Source: Gammaproteobacteria bacterium (lineage in GTDB: Bacteria > Pseudomonadota > Gammaproteobacteria > Steroidobacterales > Steroidobacteraceae). Taken from it: a stretch of DNA of 47,528 nucleotides. A model generated the notes under the pieces. It was given only the letters and a program-made list of their open reading frames with translations. It was not told the origin of the DNA and did not search any database. The DNA is taken from positions 1 to 47,528 of the forward strand of contig VGUJ01000013.1 in assembly GCA_016874235.1 (NCBI GenBank), read 5' to 3'. The position numbers and the translations under genes are program-made. Within the stretch, counting starts at the first letter, position 1. Every line of letters begins with the position of its first letter. This document shows positions 1-7,533 of the stretch, one piece after another.

Positions 1-2
1 AA

Positions 3-131
3 CCCGCCGGATCCGGCTCAGCGATGAACGCGGAGTCATTCGTGTTCGGAACGCTGCAGATGGTGGCCTATGGCCGAGACCATGCCGAGGCGCTGGTGGA
101 GTATTCGGCAGACCGTGATACGGTGCTGTAG
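3..131 (+). CDS. C-terminal end of an unidentified protein (cut by window edge)
   Basis: An open frame enters from the left edge and ends at a TAG at 129-131, giving about 42 residues that end in ALVEYSADRDTVL. The frame lies just before mtnN on the same strand with a 64-base gap, so the two could share a transcript, but an AT-rich palindrome and possible promoter sit between them. I do not recognise the family from this tail. Confidence 0.5.
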   Translation, partial: PAGSGSAMNAESFVFGTLQMVAYGRDHAEALVEYSADRDTVL

Positions 132-168
132 CGCCGGGATTTCGCCATTGGGGACATCCTTGAGTGCG

Positions 169-184
169 CATAATGTATATTATG
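169..184. promoter_or_regulatory. AT-rich palindrome upstream of mtnN
   Basis: CATAATGTATATTATG is a 16-base inverted repeat with one mismatched pair, inside an AT-rich patch (168-195) in otherwise GC-rich DNA and 11 bases before the mtnN start. It contains several sequences that could serve as a -10 box (TATATT, TATTAT). It could be an operator, a promoter or both. No regulator can be assigned. Confidence 0.35.
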
Positions 185-195
185 TTAAATAACGT

Positions 196-912
196 ATGAT
201 CTTGCTGCTATCCGCCATGCCGGAGGAAATCGCCGCCCTGCGTGCGGGTCTCTCGAGCGCTAGCCTGCAACACGGCGCCGGCCGCGAGTTCGTGCTCGGT
301 TCGTTGGGACCACAGTCGATCGTGCTGGCGTTCTCACGTTGGGGCAAGGTCGCCGCGGCCACTACAGCAGCGCATGCGATTTCGAGATTTCCAATACAAG
401 AGATTGTTTTTACAGGAATCGCAGGCGCCCTAAAGACCGATCTCGAGATTGGCGATTTGGTCCTCGCTGATCGCCTCTTCCAACATGATCTCGATGCCCG
501 TCCATTCTTTGCAGCCACCGAAGTGCCGTTGCTCGGCCTATCAGCCTTACCAGCCTGTGAGACGCTCACTGGCCGCTTGCAGGCTGCCTATGGGCGCTGG
601 GCCGCGGCAGAGCGAGATCTTGGCCGTGCTGTACCCAAACTACACCGCGGTGCGATTGCGACGGGCGACCAGGTCATCGGTGACAGCGCCGCGCGGGATC
701 GTGTTCGACAGGTGACGCCGGAGGCCCTCTGCGTCGAGATGGAAGGCGCCGCGGTGGCCCAAGTCTGTCACGAGTTCGGCCTGCCCTATGCGTGTCTTAG
801 GATGATCTCCGATCATGCAGATGAGCGGTTAACTCCGGAGCAGGTGTTCGCCTTGGCGCGGCGCAGCGGTGAGACGACGCTTGGCGTGATGCAGCACCTG
901 GGCGCGCTCTAG
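196..912 (+). CDS. mtnN: 5'-methylthioadenosine/S-adenosylhomocysteine nucleosidase
   Basis: This 238-residue protein should hydrolyse the glycosidic bond of S-adenosylhomocysteine and methylthioadenosine in the cytosol, recycling by-products of SAM use. The family signatures appear in order: MPEE near the N-terminus (acid residue E11), FTGIAGAL at 72-79, QHDLDAR at 96-102, ATGDQVI at 155-161, VEMEGAA at 180-186 (E183, matching E. coli E174) and SDHAD at 205-209 (D206, matching D197). Length is normal for the family. The ATG at 196 is the first possible start after the AT-rich promoter-like patch. The 3' end runs into a convergent minus-strand frame that overlaps its last 116 bases. A hopanoid-type phosphorylase of the same fold is a less likely alternative. 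Confidence 0.9.
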   Translation: MILLLSAMPEEIAALRAGLSSASLQHGAGREFVLGSLGPQSIVLAFSRWGKVAAATTAAHAISRFPIQEIVFTGIAGALKTDLEIGDLVLADRLFQHDLDARPFFAATEVPLLGLSALPACETLTGRLQAAYGRWAAAERDLGRAVPKLHRGAIATGDQVIGDSAARDRVRQVTPEALCVEMEGAAVAQVCHEFGLPYACLRMISDHADERLTPEQVFALARRSGETTLGVMQHLGAL

Positions 913-1270
913 CTCTTGGCCTCGCGGCGGTCTTACGCACTCCGGCGATTGTCCAGCCGACAACCCACACCAGAGCGACCGCTGGAACCTTAATCGCCGT
1001 TGCACGGACTCTGGCGACCGTCTCGGCGTCATCGCGGGCCCAGTCGTTGGCGATACCAAACACACTACGCAAGGTCGCAAGCGGCAAGACGAGCGCACCC
1101 CAATGGATGGTCTGTATCGCGACCAGAGCGGTGATCGCCGCTACGGCGATGACATGCATCGCCACGAACAGCGCGACGGGTCTCGTCGTTCGACCCGGCG
1201 CAAGTGCCATGGCAGTCGCCGACGTCCAAGCCAACAACGCGACTATGAGCGGATAGAACCCATCGCTCAC
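797..1270 (-). CDS. Small four-helix membrane protein, function unknown
   Basis: A GTG start at 1270 overlaps the stop of the upstream transporter gene by GTGA, a typical translational coupling. The 157-residue product has four hydrophobic stretches, roughly FYPLIVALLAW, PVALFVAMHVIAVAAIT, WGALVLPLATLRSVFGI and VPAVALVWVVGWTIAGV, followed by a basic Arg/Ala/Pro-rich tail. About the last 40 codons are antisense to the end of mtnN, so the C-terminal tail may not be conserved, or the original stop may have been lost. I do not recognise the family. Coupling to the DASS transporter suggests an accessory membrane role, which is inference. Confidence 0.55.
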   Translation of the reverse strand: MSDGFYPLIVALLAWTSATAMALAPGRTTRPVALFVAMHVIAVAAITALVAIQTIHWGALVLPLATLRSVFGIANDWARDDAETVARVRATAIKVPAVALVWVVGWTIAGVRKTAARPRARARPGAASRQASSHRCAAPRRTPAPELTAHLHDRRSS

Positions 1271-2703
1271 AGGATGTGTGGAACGATCCAGAAGCAGATC
1301 GCAGCGATCGTGATGGCACCTGCGAGATCGACCAGTAAACCGGCTTTCAGCATCGCGGTGATCGGAATACGGCCGGTCGAATACACGAGCGCATTCGACG
1401 AAGTCGCAGCGGGATTCGCAAAGCCGAGATTCGCCGCCATCGCGGCCGCGAGGGCCGCGAGTACCGGATCGTAGTTGGCGCCGAGCGCCAAACTCGCAGC
1501 GATCGGCATGAAGATCGTCGCGGTCGCCACGTTGCTCGCTGCCTCGGTGATAAGAGCGCACAGCAAGGCAATGGCGAGCAGCATGGGCAACAACGGTAGG
1601 TCGCTCACGGCGCCGAGCGCCTGAGCGAGCCAAGCCGAAAGACCAGATTTGACGACGGCATCCGCAAGCGCAAGACCGCCACCCAACAGCAAGATGAGAT
1701 ACCAAGGCGCACGTTTCGCATCGTCCCACTCGAGCAGCCTTCGGGACTGACCCGCGCCCTCTGCACCCGACGGCAGCAACGCAAGCAGCAAGGCGCCTGC
1801 GATGGCGATCCCGGCGTCAGTGATGCCAGGGACATGGCTTTGTACGAAGGGTTGAAAAACCCAAGTGAGTGCGACGAGGCTGACCACGAGGACCACCCTC
1901 TTCTCTGGTCTGCCCATCGACCCCATGACGCCGATTGCGGCGCGGATGGAGTCCCGTGTTCCGCCATCGAATCGGAATGGCAGAGTGATACGCGAGAGTA
2001 TCCACCAAGTAACAGGTAGCATCACCACCATAAAAGGAACGCCATAGCTCATCCACTCGGCAAAAGAAATCGACGTCTCGAAACTACGTTCAAGAATGCC
2101 GACCGCGATCGAATTGACGGGTGTGCCGATCGGCGTGGCGAAGCCGCCGATGTTAGACGCGAAGGAAATACCGAGGATCATCGCCGCTGCGAAGTTACGT
2201 CGGTGCGTATCGGCTTGCGGCGAGTCGAGATTGGGGACGATGGCGCTGATCGCCGCGAGCGCGATCGGCAGCATCATGACCGTCGTCGCCGAGTTGTTGA
2301 CCCACATCGACACGACGGCGGTGACGGCCATCACGGCAAACAGCAAAGAGCGTGGCTCCGGATTCGCGTGTGACACGACAAACAGCGCCACGCGTCGGTG
2401 CAGGTTCCATTTCTCGAATGCAGCACCGATCAGTGTTCCGCCGAGAATCAAGAACAACACCGGCGACATGTACTGCCCCGCAACGGCATCGGCCTTAGAT
2501 ACCCCGAGCAGCGGCAACAGCAAGAACGGCAGGCTGCCCGTTAGAGTAACGGGCACGGCCTCGGTGAACCACCAGCAGCCAATCAGTACCGTCAACGCGG
2601 CTACACGCCATCCCTCGAACGAAAGCCCCTCTGGTGCAGGTAGTACAATCATCAAAGAAAAGAGACTGGCACCTAACCAAAAGCCGACTCGTTGCAGACT
2701 CAC
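1267..2703 (-). CDS. DASS/SLC13-family anion (dicarboxylate) transporter
   Basis: This 478-residue polytopic inner-membrane protein belongs to the divalent anion:sodium symporter family, whose members import di- and tricarboxylates or sulfate. Two repeated substrate-site motifs with the SNT-like pattern are visible, WVNNSATTVMMLP in the first half and ITEAASNVATATIFMP in the second, and hydrophobic segments cover nearly the whole length. The GTG start at 2703 overlaps the stop of the molybdenum hydroxylase gene by GTGA, and its own stop overlaps the next gene the same way, so three genes are translationally coupled. In this context it may import a carboxylated substrate for the neighbouring catabolic genes. 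The substrate cannot be read from sequence. Confidence 0.88.
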   Translation of the reverse strand: MSLQRVGFWLGASLFSLMIVLPAPEGLSFEGWRVAALTVLIGCWWFTEAVPVTLTGSLPFLLLPLLGVSKADAVAGQYMSPVLFLILGGTLIGAAFEKWNLHRRVALFVVSHANPEPRSLLFAVMAVTAVVSMWVNNSATTVMMLPIALAAISAIVPNLDSPQADTHRRNFAAAMILGISFASNIGGFATPIGTPVNSIAVGILERSFETSISFAEWMSYGVPFMVVMLPVTWWILSRITLPFRFDGGTRDSIRAAIGVMGSMGRPEKRVVLVVSLVALTWVFQPFVQSHVPGITDAGIAIAGALLLALLPSGAEGAGQSRRLLEWDDAKRAPWYLILLLGGGLALADAVVKSGLSAWLAQALGAVSDLPLLPMLLAIALLCALITEAASNVATATIFMPIAASLALGANYDPVLAALAAAMAANLGFANPAATSSNALVYSTGRIPITAMLKAGLLVDLAGAITIAAICFWIVPHIL

Positions 2704-4871
2704 GCGAACTCCCAGCCGTCAGCGATCAGCGGTAAGCGGCGCGGTCGTTGACCGGTGGCGGCATGGATAGCGCCCGCGAGCGCCGGCGCGACGCCGGGCA
2801 CACTCGCCTCGCCTGCGCCGCCGGGTGGATGGTCGGTGTCGAGCAAATCGACGACGATGGTTGGTGTCTGACTCATCCGCAGCACCGGCGCCGAGTCAAA
2901 ATTTTGGGCAATCGCCGCGCCCCTAGTAAAGCGAATGTCGCCATCGATTGCCGCGGAGAGCCCAAAGACGATCCCACCGGATATCTGCGCGTCGACCGTA
3001 CCCGGATCGATCATCAAGCCACAGTCGAACACGGCCGTGATCTTCACGATCTGCACGCGCCGTCCCGTGACAGCGACTTCGACGACTTCGGCGCAATACG
3101 AACCGTAAGCTATGCTCAACGAAATGCCTCGTCCGCGTCCCTTAGGGAGCGGTTGATCCCACTGTGCCAAGCGCGCGGCGCGCTCGAGTACGGCCAATGC
3201 CCGAGGATCGTGCGCACATAGCTCACGTCGCAAGGCGTATGGGTCGCGCTGAACGATTGTCGCAATATCGTCTATCGTACTTTCGGAAAAGAAACCGTTT
3301 TGCGACTGCGCGACCGAGCGCCACGTCCCGATCGGTACGGGTGCTTTGGTTTCGACGTAATCGGCAAGTCGAGCGGGCAAGCGATAGAAATCGTTGATCA
3401 ACAAACCAGTGGCAAAGGGATCAGCGACGCCCGGCGGGAGGTTTCGCTTTTGGTAAGTGAAGATGCTCGGACCGGTAATACGGCTGTGCAGGGCAAGTAG
3501 TTGTCCATCCTCGCTCAAGCCGACGCGCGAGCGCGCCACATGCGCGGGGCGGAATCGATCGTGCAGAAAATCTTGTTCGCGCGTCCAAGTGAGTTTGACG
3601 GGCGTTCCGGGTCGCTCTCGGGCGAGTTCACGCGCGATGGTGACCGTCTGACGTACGAAATCGGTTTCCCATTTTCGGCCGAAGCCGCCGCCCAAGAACG
3701 TGACGTGCAGAACGCAGCGCTCGCGCGGCAAGTCGGTGATGGCCGCGATCGCATCGCGACAGCGGTCGGGCTGTTGCGTGGGTGCCCAGACCTCGGCGCG
3801 ATCCGCGTGCACGACCGCCGTCGCACATAGCGGTTCAAGCGCCGCATGCGCGAGGAACGGTACCTCGTAAATCCATTCCGCCTGTCGCGGCGCGCTCGAG
3901 AGCGCAGTCATCGTGGCAGCACGATCGTAAGGCGGTCCGCTCAGGGCGCGCCCGACTCGGGCCTCGTCATCGGCATCGAGCGCCGCCCGCATGGCTGTGC
4001 GCAGCGTCTCACTCTCGAAACTGTCGGCTGGCGACTCATCGAACTCAACCGAGATTTCTTTGGCCGCTTTCCAGGCTGCCCAGGTCGAGTTGGCAACGAC
4101 TGCGACGCCCTCCTCCAGCTCGAATGCGTCGACGACGCCCGCTCGAGCGAGCGCGGCCTCGCGATCAAAGGCTTTTACTCGAGATGCGACGACCGGCGAG
4201 CGACGCATCGCCGCGTACAGCATACCGGGCAATTGCACATCGATACCGTAAACCGCACGCCCGGTGACTTTTGCTGGGGTGTCTTTGCGCGGCGTCTTGC
4301 GACCGACCAGTTGATAGTCTTCGCGGCGCTTGAATACCGGCGCCTCTGGCACGGGCAGCTTGGCAGCAAGAGATGCCAATTCGCCGAAACCGAAGCGCCG
4401 TCCTGAACCGGAATGACGGACGATGGAACTCTGCGCTCGGCACTCGCTGACGTCGACTTGCCACTGCTCTGCCGCCGCCCTGAGCAGCATATCGCGTGCG
4501 CTCGCACCCATCCGCCGCATGACATCGCGATAGATCACCACCGACTCGCTCACAGCCGTGCGATGCCGGCGGGTCAAAGGGTTGACAAGCGCGTCATCCG
4601 CTGTGGGCAAGAGGATCTCGACATCCGCCCAGTTCGCGTCGAGTTCTTCAGCCAAAATTTTCGCGAGCGCGTCGTGAATGCCTTGGCCCATTTCCGACTG
4701 CGGACTCGTGATGCGGATCTGACCGGTTGGTGTGATTTCAAGATACGCACTGAAACGCGCTGACGTGTCGGCGACGAGCGCCACGGCCGGTGAGCCGCGC
4801 AGGATCAGACCACCGCTCAGAGCGACAGCCGCTTGCAGTAGTAGCCGACGTTGCGGATTGAGCACAGTCAC
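2700..4871 (-). CDS. Molybdenum hydroxylase large subunit, IorB-like, Tat-exported
   Basis: This protein (about 723 residues) matches the aldehyde oxidase/xanthine dehydrogenase molybdopterin-binding family and most resembles isoquinoline 1-oxidoreductase beta subunits. It has FLGGGFGRKWETDF, the YGIDVQLPGMLYAAM entry to the a/b hammerhead region and a terminal GAGEASVPGVAPALAGAI. The N-terminal QRRLLLQAAVALSGG is a twin-arginine signal, so the enzyme should act in the periplasm. I chose GTG at 4871 because GGAG lies nine bases upstream and it leaves a 26-base gap from the previous gene. The longer frame (GTG 4931) overlaps that gene by 34 bases and has no good ribosome site. Relatives work with a small 2Fe-2S subunit and a cytochrome, and neither is adjacent here. 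Confidence 0.85.
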   Translation of the reverse strand: MTVLNPQRRLLLQAAVALSGGLILRGSPAVALVADTSARFSAYLEITPTGQIRITSPQSEMGQGIHDALAKILAEELDANWADVEILLPTADDALVNPLTRRHRTAVSESVVIYRDVMRRMGASARDMLLRAAAEQWQVDVSECRAQSSIVRHSGSGRRFGFGELASLAAKLPVPEAPVFKRREDYQLVGRKTPRKDTPAKVTGRAVYGIDVQLPGMLYAAMRRSPVVASRVKAFDREAALARAGVVDAFELEEGVAVVANSTWAAWKAAKEISVEFDESPADSFESETLRTAMRAALDADDEARVGRALSGPPYDRAATMTALSSAPRQAEWIYEVPFLAHAALEPLCATAVVHADRAEVWAPTQQPDRCRDAIAAITDLPRERCVLHVTFLGGGFGRKWETDFVRQTVTIARELARERPGTPVKLTWTREQDFLHDRFRPAHVARSRVGLSEDGQLLALHSRITGPSIFTYQKRNLPPGVADPFATGLLINDFYRLPARLADYVETKAPVPIGTWRSVAQSQNGFFSESTIDDIATIVQRDPYALRRELCAHDPRALAVLERAARLAQWDQPLPKGRGRGISLSIAYGSYCAEVVEVAVTGRRVQIVKITAVFDCGLMIDPGTVDAQISGGIVFGLSAAIDGDIRFTRGAAIAQNFDSAPVLRMSQTPTIVVDLLDTDHPPGGAGEASVPGVAPALAGAIHAATGQRPRRLPLIADGWEFA

Positions 4872-4897
4872 CGGGTGAGTCTCCGAGTGGCCGACGC

Positions 4898-5527
4898 TTA
4901 GCGGTTTTGACGCGCGGAGGATCGGATCCACGCTTCGGCCGTGGCGCGATCCGTCACGTCAGCATAGCGCCGACCCACATCTCGGAGGGTGTCGTTATGC
5001 GGACCCTCTTCGGCATCGCCGCAACAGTCGGCCAGCACTTGCACCCGAAACCCGTAGGAAAACGCATCGACGATCGTCGCTCGAACACAGCCACTCGTCG
5101 TGCATCCGGTCACGAAGACGGTATCGACGTTTTGCTTCACGAGCCACGCGATGAGCGGTGTTTGGAAAAACATCGATGGCGCATTCTTGCAGTAAGTGAA
5201 GTCGGAGGGATCGTGGATCTTAGGATCCATCTCCGTGCATTCATGTCCATAAAAGAACTCGCGACGGACGGCTGCGACCTTCCAGAGCGGCATGTCTTTC
5301 TGACTGCAATACGCCGTGTAGCAGGCGGCGATCGGTGTCCCCGCCGCCCTCGCAACCTTCAAAAACGCTGCCGTGTTGTCACGGGCCGCATGCAAGCGCG
5401 CGAGTCCGCCGAGCTCGAAACGCGGATCCGTAAACGCCAGCTGCCAATCGACGACCAGCACCGCGGCTTTTTGGCCCATACCGATCTGGGTGGAGTCATA
5501 GCCGACATCGACGTAGGTATCACTCAT
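4898..5527 (-). CDS. Isochorismatase-family cysteine hydrolase (N-carbamoylsarcosine amidase-like)
   Basis: The 209-residue protein has the complete catalytic triad of the family: D27 in VVDWQLAFTD, K114 in CKNAPSMF and C147 in TGCTTSGCVRAT, followed by the usual Rossmann-like core. Members hydrolyse C-N bonds of carbamoyl or amide substrates such as N-carbamoylsarcosine, maleamate or nicotinamide. It lies directly downstream of hydantoinase A/B, the arrangement expected if it hydrolyses the ring-opened N-carbamoyl or amide product, although an intrinsic terminator separates it from hyuB. A GGAG ribosome site follows the terminator's U-tract. A second family member sits at 12049-12693. The substrate assignment is inference. 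Confidence 0.85.
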   Translation of the reverse strand: MSDTYVDVGYDSTQIGMGQKAAVLVVDWQLAFTDPRFELGGLARLHAARDNTAAFLKVARAAGTPIAACYTAYCSQKDMPLWKVAAVRREFFYGHECTEMDPKIHDPSDFTYCKNAPSMFFQTPLIAWLVKQNVDTVFVTGCTTSGCVRATIVDAFSYGFRVQVLADCCGDAEEGPHNDTLRDVGRRYADVTDRATAEAWIRSSARQNR

Positions 5528-5538
5528 GACGACGCTCC

Positions 5539-5569
5539 AAAAAAATCCCCGCGCCTCGCGGTGCGGGGA
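5539..5569 (-). terminator. Intrinsic terminator between hyuB and the cysteine hydrolase gene
   Basis: On the minus strand a 10-base-pair stem (TCCCCGC plus ACC on one side, GGC plus GCGGGGA on the other, one G-U pair) with a GCGA-type loop is followed by seven Ts. The U-tract runs straight into GGAG, the ribosome site of the next gene, whose ATG is at 5527. It could end the hyuA-hyuB message, or reduce downstream expression by partial read-through. Confidence 0.85.
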
Positions 5570-5599
5570 CTTCTGCCCGTTACCCGTTGGACTCCGAAC

Positions 5600-7516
5600 T
5601 CAGGCGGCCTTGATGCCCTTCTTGCGCATCATGGCCTCCGCCGCAACCGCCGCCCACTTCGTGAAGCGGGGTTGAGCCGGCGGATCAAAGCCGGTCTCCG
5701 CCTTACAACGACCCTTGAGCTCTTCGATCGATTCGAAACCGCGATCAAAAATTTTCTTCGGGCCGCGCTTGGCGCGTATCTTCGCACGCAGCGCCTCAGT
5801 CGCCGCTTCGTCGACCTGACCGTCCTCGTCGCAGACCACACCGTAGCGCTTGGCGCCCTCGGCGGAGACGAGTCCCGCGGCGACATCGAAGCCAACCTTC
5901 GCGCTCTCGCGCTCGAGCGGATCGCCCCATCCACCACCACCCCAAGTGTCGGCCAGCAAGAGATCGCCCGCCTCGACTTTGACGTGATCGATCTTGGACG
6001 GCAGCAACTGCTCAGACCCGTCTGCACGGACCAGCGTCTTACGGCTGCGAGCACCCGGCTCACCGCCGTTGGCACCCCACGGATAGGTCAGCCAGCGATC
6101 GTCGTGAATGGAGATTTCGCCCGGCTCGAGGAAGCGATAACCGATACGAAGTCCGTTACCTCCTCGATTCTTGCCGGCACCACCGGTATCCGCGATCGTC
6201 TCGTAGATGTCGATCCGCAGCGGGAAGTAGCTCTCGAGGAACTCGTTCGGCACATTGGTGAACGAGGGCCAGAGCGAGTGACCGTCCGGACCGTCGCCGA
6301 ACGGCTTGCCTGGGATGCCGCCGAAGGTGATTTGGTAGAGCTGATACCACTCGCCGTTCTTGTCGTAACCCGAGTACATGAAGTGGGGACTATCGGAGAA
6401 GCCGGCGCCACACATGAAGTCGGGATTACCTTGCCCGAGCAAGCCCGCGAGAATGTCGAAGATGCGTCCGAGCGCATGGGTTCGGCACGACAACGCCGCG
6501 GGCTTGAGCGGCTTAAGCAGCGTTCCTGGCGGAATGCGGACTTCCATGAGGTCGTAGAACCCGTCGTTGAACAGAATCTGCGGGTCGAACACCATGATCA
6601 TGTAGATACCCGCAAACATCTTGAACATCTCTTCGTTCAACAAGAAGTTGATCGACGAAATGGACTGCGGATCCGTGCCCGAGAAGTCGAAGATGCACTT
6701 GTCACCCTCGCGCCACATGCTGCACTTGATGCGGTACGGACCCATGTTGAGGCCGTCATCGCAGATGTAGTCTTCGAAGTGCTGCTTGGTTTCAGGAACG
6801 TTTTGTCGAATGAGCGCTCGCATCGCGCGCTTGTTGCGCTCGAGCATGGCATCCATCGCCGAATAAAACACATCTTCGCCAAAGCGATCGGCGATTTCGA
6901 CGCAACGAGCAGCCGCCGTTCGCAGCGCCGCGGTGATCGCGTTGAAGTCCGAGAGGTTCCACTCAGGCAGACGGCAGTTGTGCAACACCACCCGCAACAC
7001 GTCTTCGTTGAGCTTGCCGCCTTTGAAAATCTTGACCGGCGGCACCACGATGCCATCTTCATAGATGGTTGTACCGTCGGTGGGCAACGAGCCCGGGACC
7101 TTGCCGCCGACGTCGGTCATGTGACCAAACATCGCCGACCAGGCAATGATGCGGCCGCCTCGATAAATCGGCATCAGCATCAACCAGTCGTTGGCATGGC
7201 TGATGGCGCCATTGACGGAGTAGGGATCGGAGGTCAGGAAGATATCGCCCTCTTCCACCGTCCCTTCGTACCCTTGCATGAAGCCCCAGATGAAGGAACC
7301 GAACTGTCCGACGACCATCTTGCCGTCGGTGTTGGCGATCATCGGGAATTCGTCGTGCTGTTCGCGGATGCCCGGCGACATCGCCGTGCGGAACAGCACC
7401 GTATCCATCTCGTAACGCGCGTTGCGCAGCGCGCTTTCGATGATATCGATGGTGACGGTATCGACTTTGACCTTCTTGAAGGACTTCTTGTTGCGCTGAA
7501 CGATTGTTGCAGGCAT
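5600..7516 (-). CDS. hyuB: Hydantoinase B/oxoprolinase family subunit
   Basis: This 638-residue protein is the B-type subunit of ATP-dependent hydantoinase, 5-oxoprolinase and acetone-carboxylase-like enzymes. Visible family signatures are NGAISHANDW and MFGHMTDVGG (metal and active-site region, about residues 105-145), GGAGKNRGGNG and TWGGGGWGDPLER near the C-terminus. The last 100 or so residues extend past the glycine-rich motif, making it somewhat longer than typical N-methylhydantoinase B chains. The start has GAGG about ten bases upstream and lies 17 bases after hyuA, so the two subunits are co-translated. Such enzymes use ATP to open cyclic amides or to carboxylate ketones. No acetone carboxylase gamma subunit is present. 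Confidence 0.92.
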   Translation of the reverse strand: MPATIVQRNKKSFKKVKVDTVTIDIIESALRNARYEMDTVLFRTAMSPGIREQHDEFPMIANTDGKMVVGQFGSFIWGFMQGYEGTVEEGDIFLTSDPYSVNGAISHANDWLMLMPIYRGGRIIAWSAMFGHMTDVGGKVPGSLPTDGTTIYEDGIVVPPVKIFKGGKLNEDVLRVVLHNCRLPEWNLSDFNAITAALRTAAARCVEIADRFGEDVFYSAMDAMLERNKRAMRALIRQNVPETKQHFEDYICDDGLNMGPYRIKCSMWREGDKCIFDFSGTDPQSISSINFLLNEEMFKMFAGIYMIMVFDPQILFNDGFYDLMEVRIPPGTLLKPLKPAALSCRTHALGRIFDILAGLLGQGNPDFMCGAGFSDSPHFMYSGYDKNGEWYQLYQITFGGIPGKPFGDGPDGHSLWPSFTNVPNEFLESYFPLRIDIYETIADTGGAGKNRGGNGLRIGYRFLEPGEISIHDDRWLTYPWGANGGEPGARSRKTLVRADGSEQLLPSKIDHVKVEAGDLLLADTWGGGGWGDPLERESAKVGFDVAAGLVSAEGAKRYGVVCDEDGQVDEAATEALRAKIRAKRGPKKIFDRGFESIEELKGRCKAETGFDPPAQPRFTKWAAVAAEAMMRKKGIKAA

Positions 7517-7533
7517 GGGTATGTTCCTCGAGA

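Noticed and set aside
1271-1729. N-terminal extension of the small membrane-protein frame
   Set aside because: It overlaps the DASS gene in another frame, and only the part after the GTG at 1270 has membrane segments.
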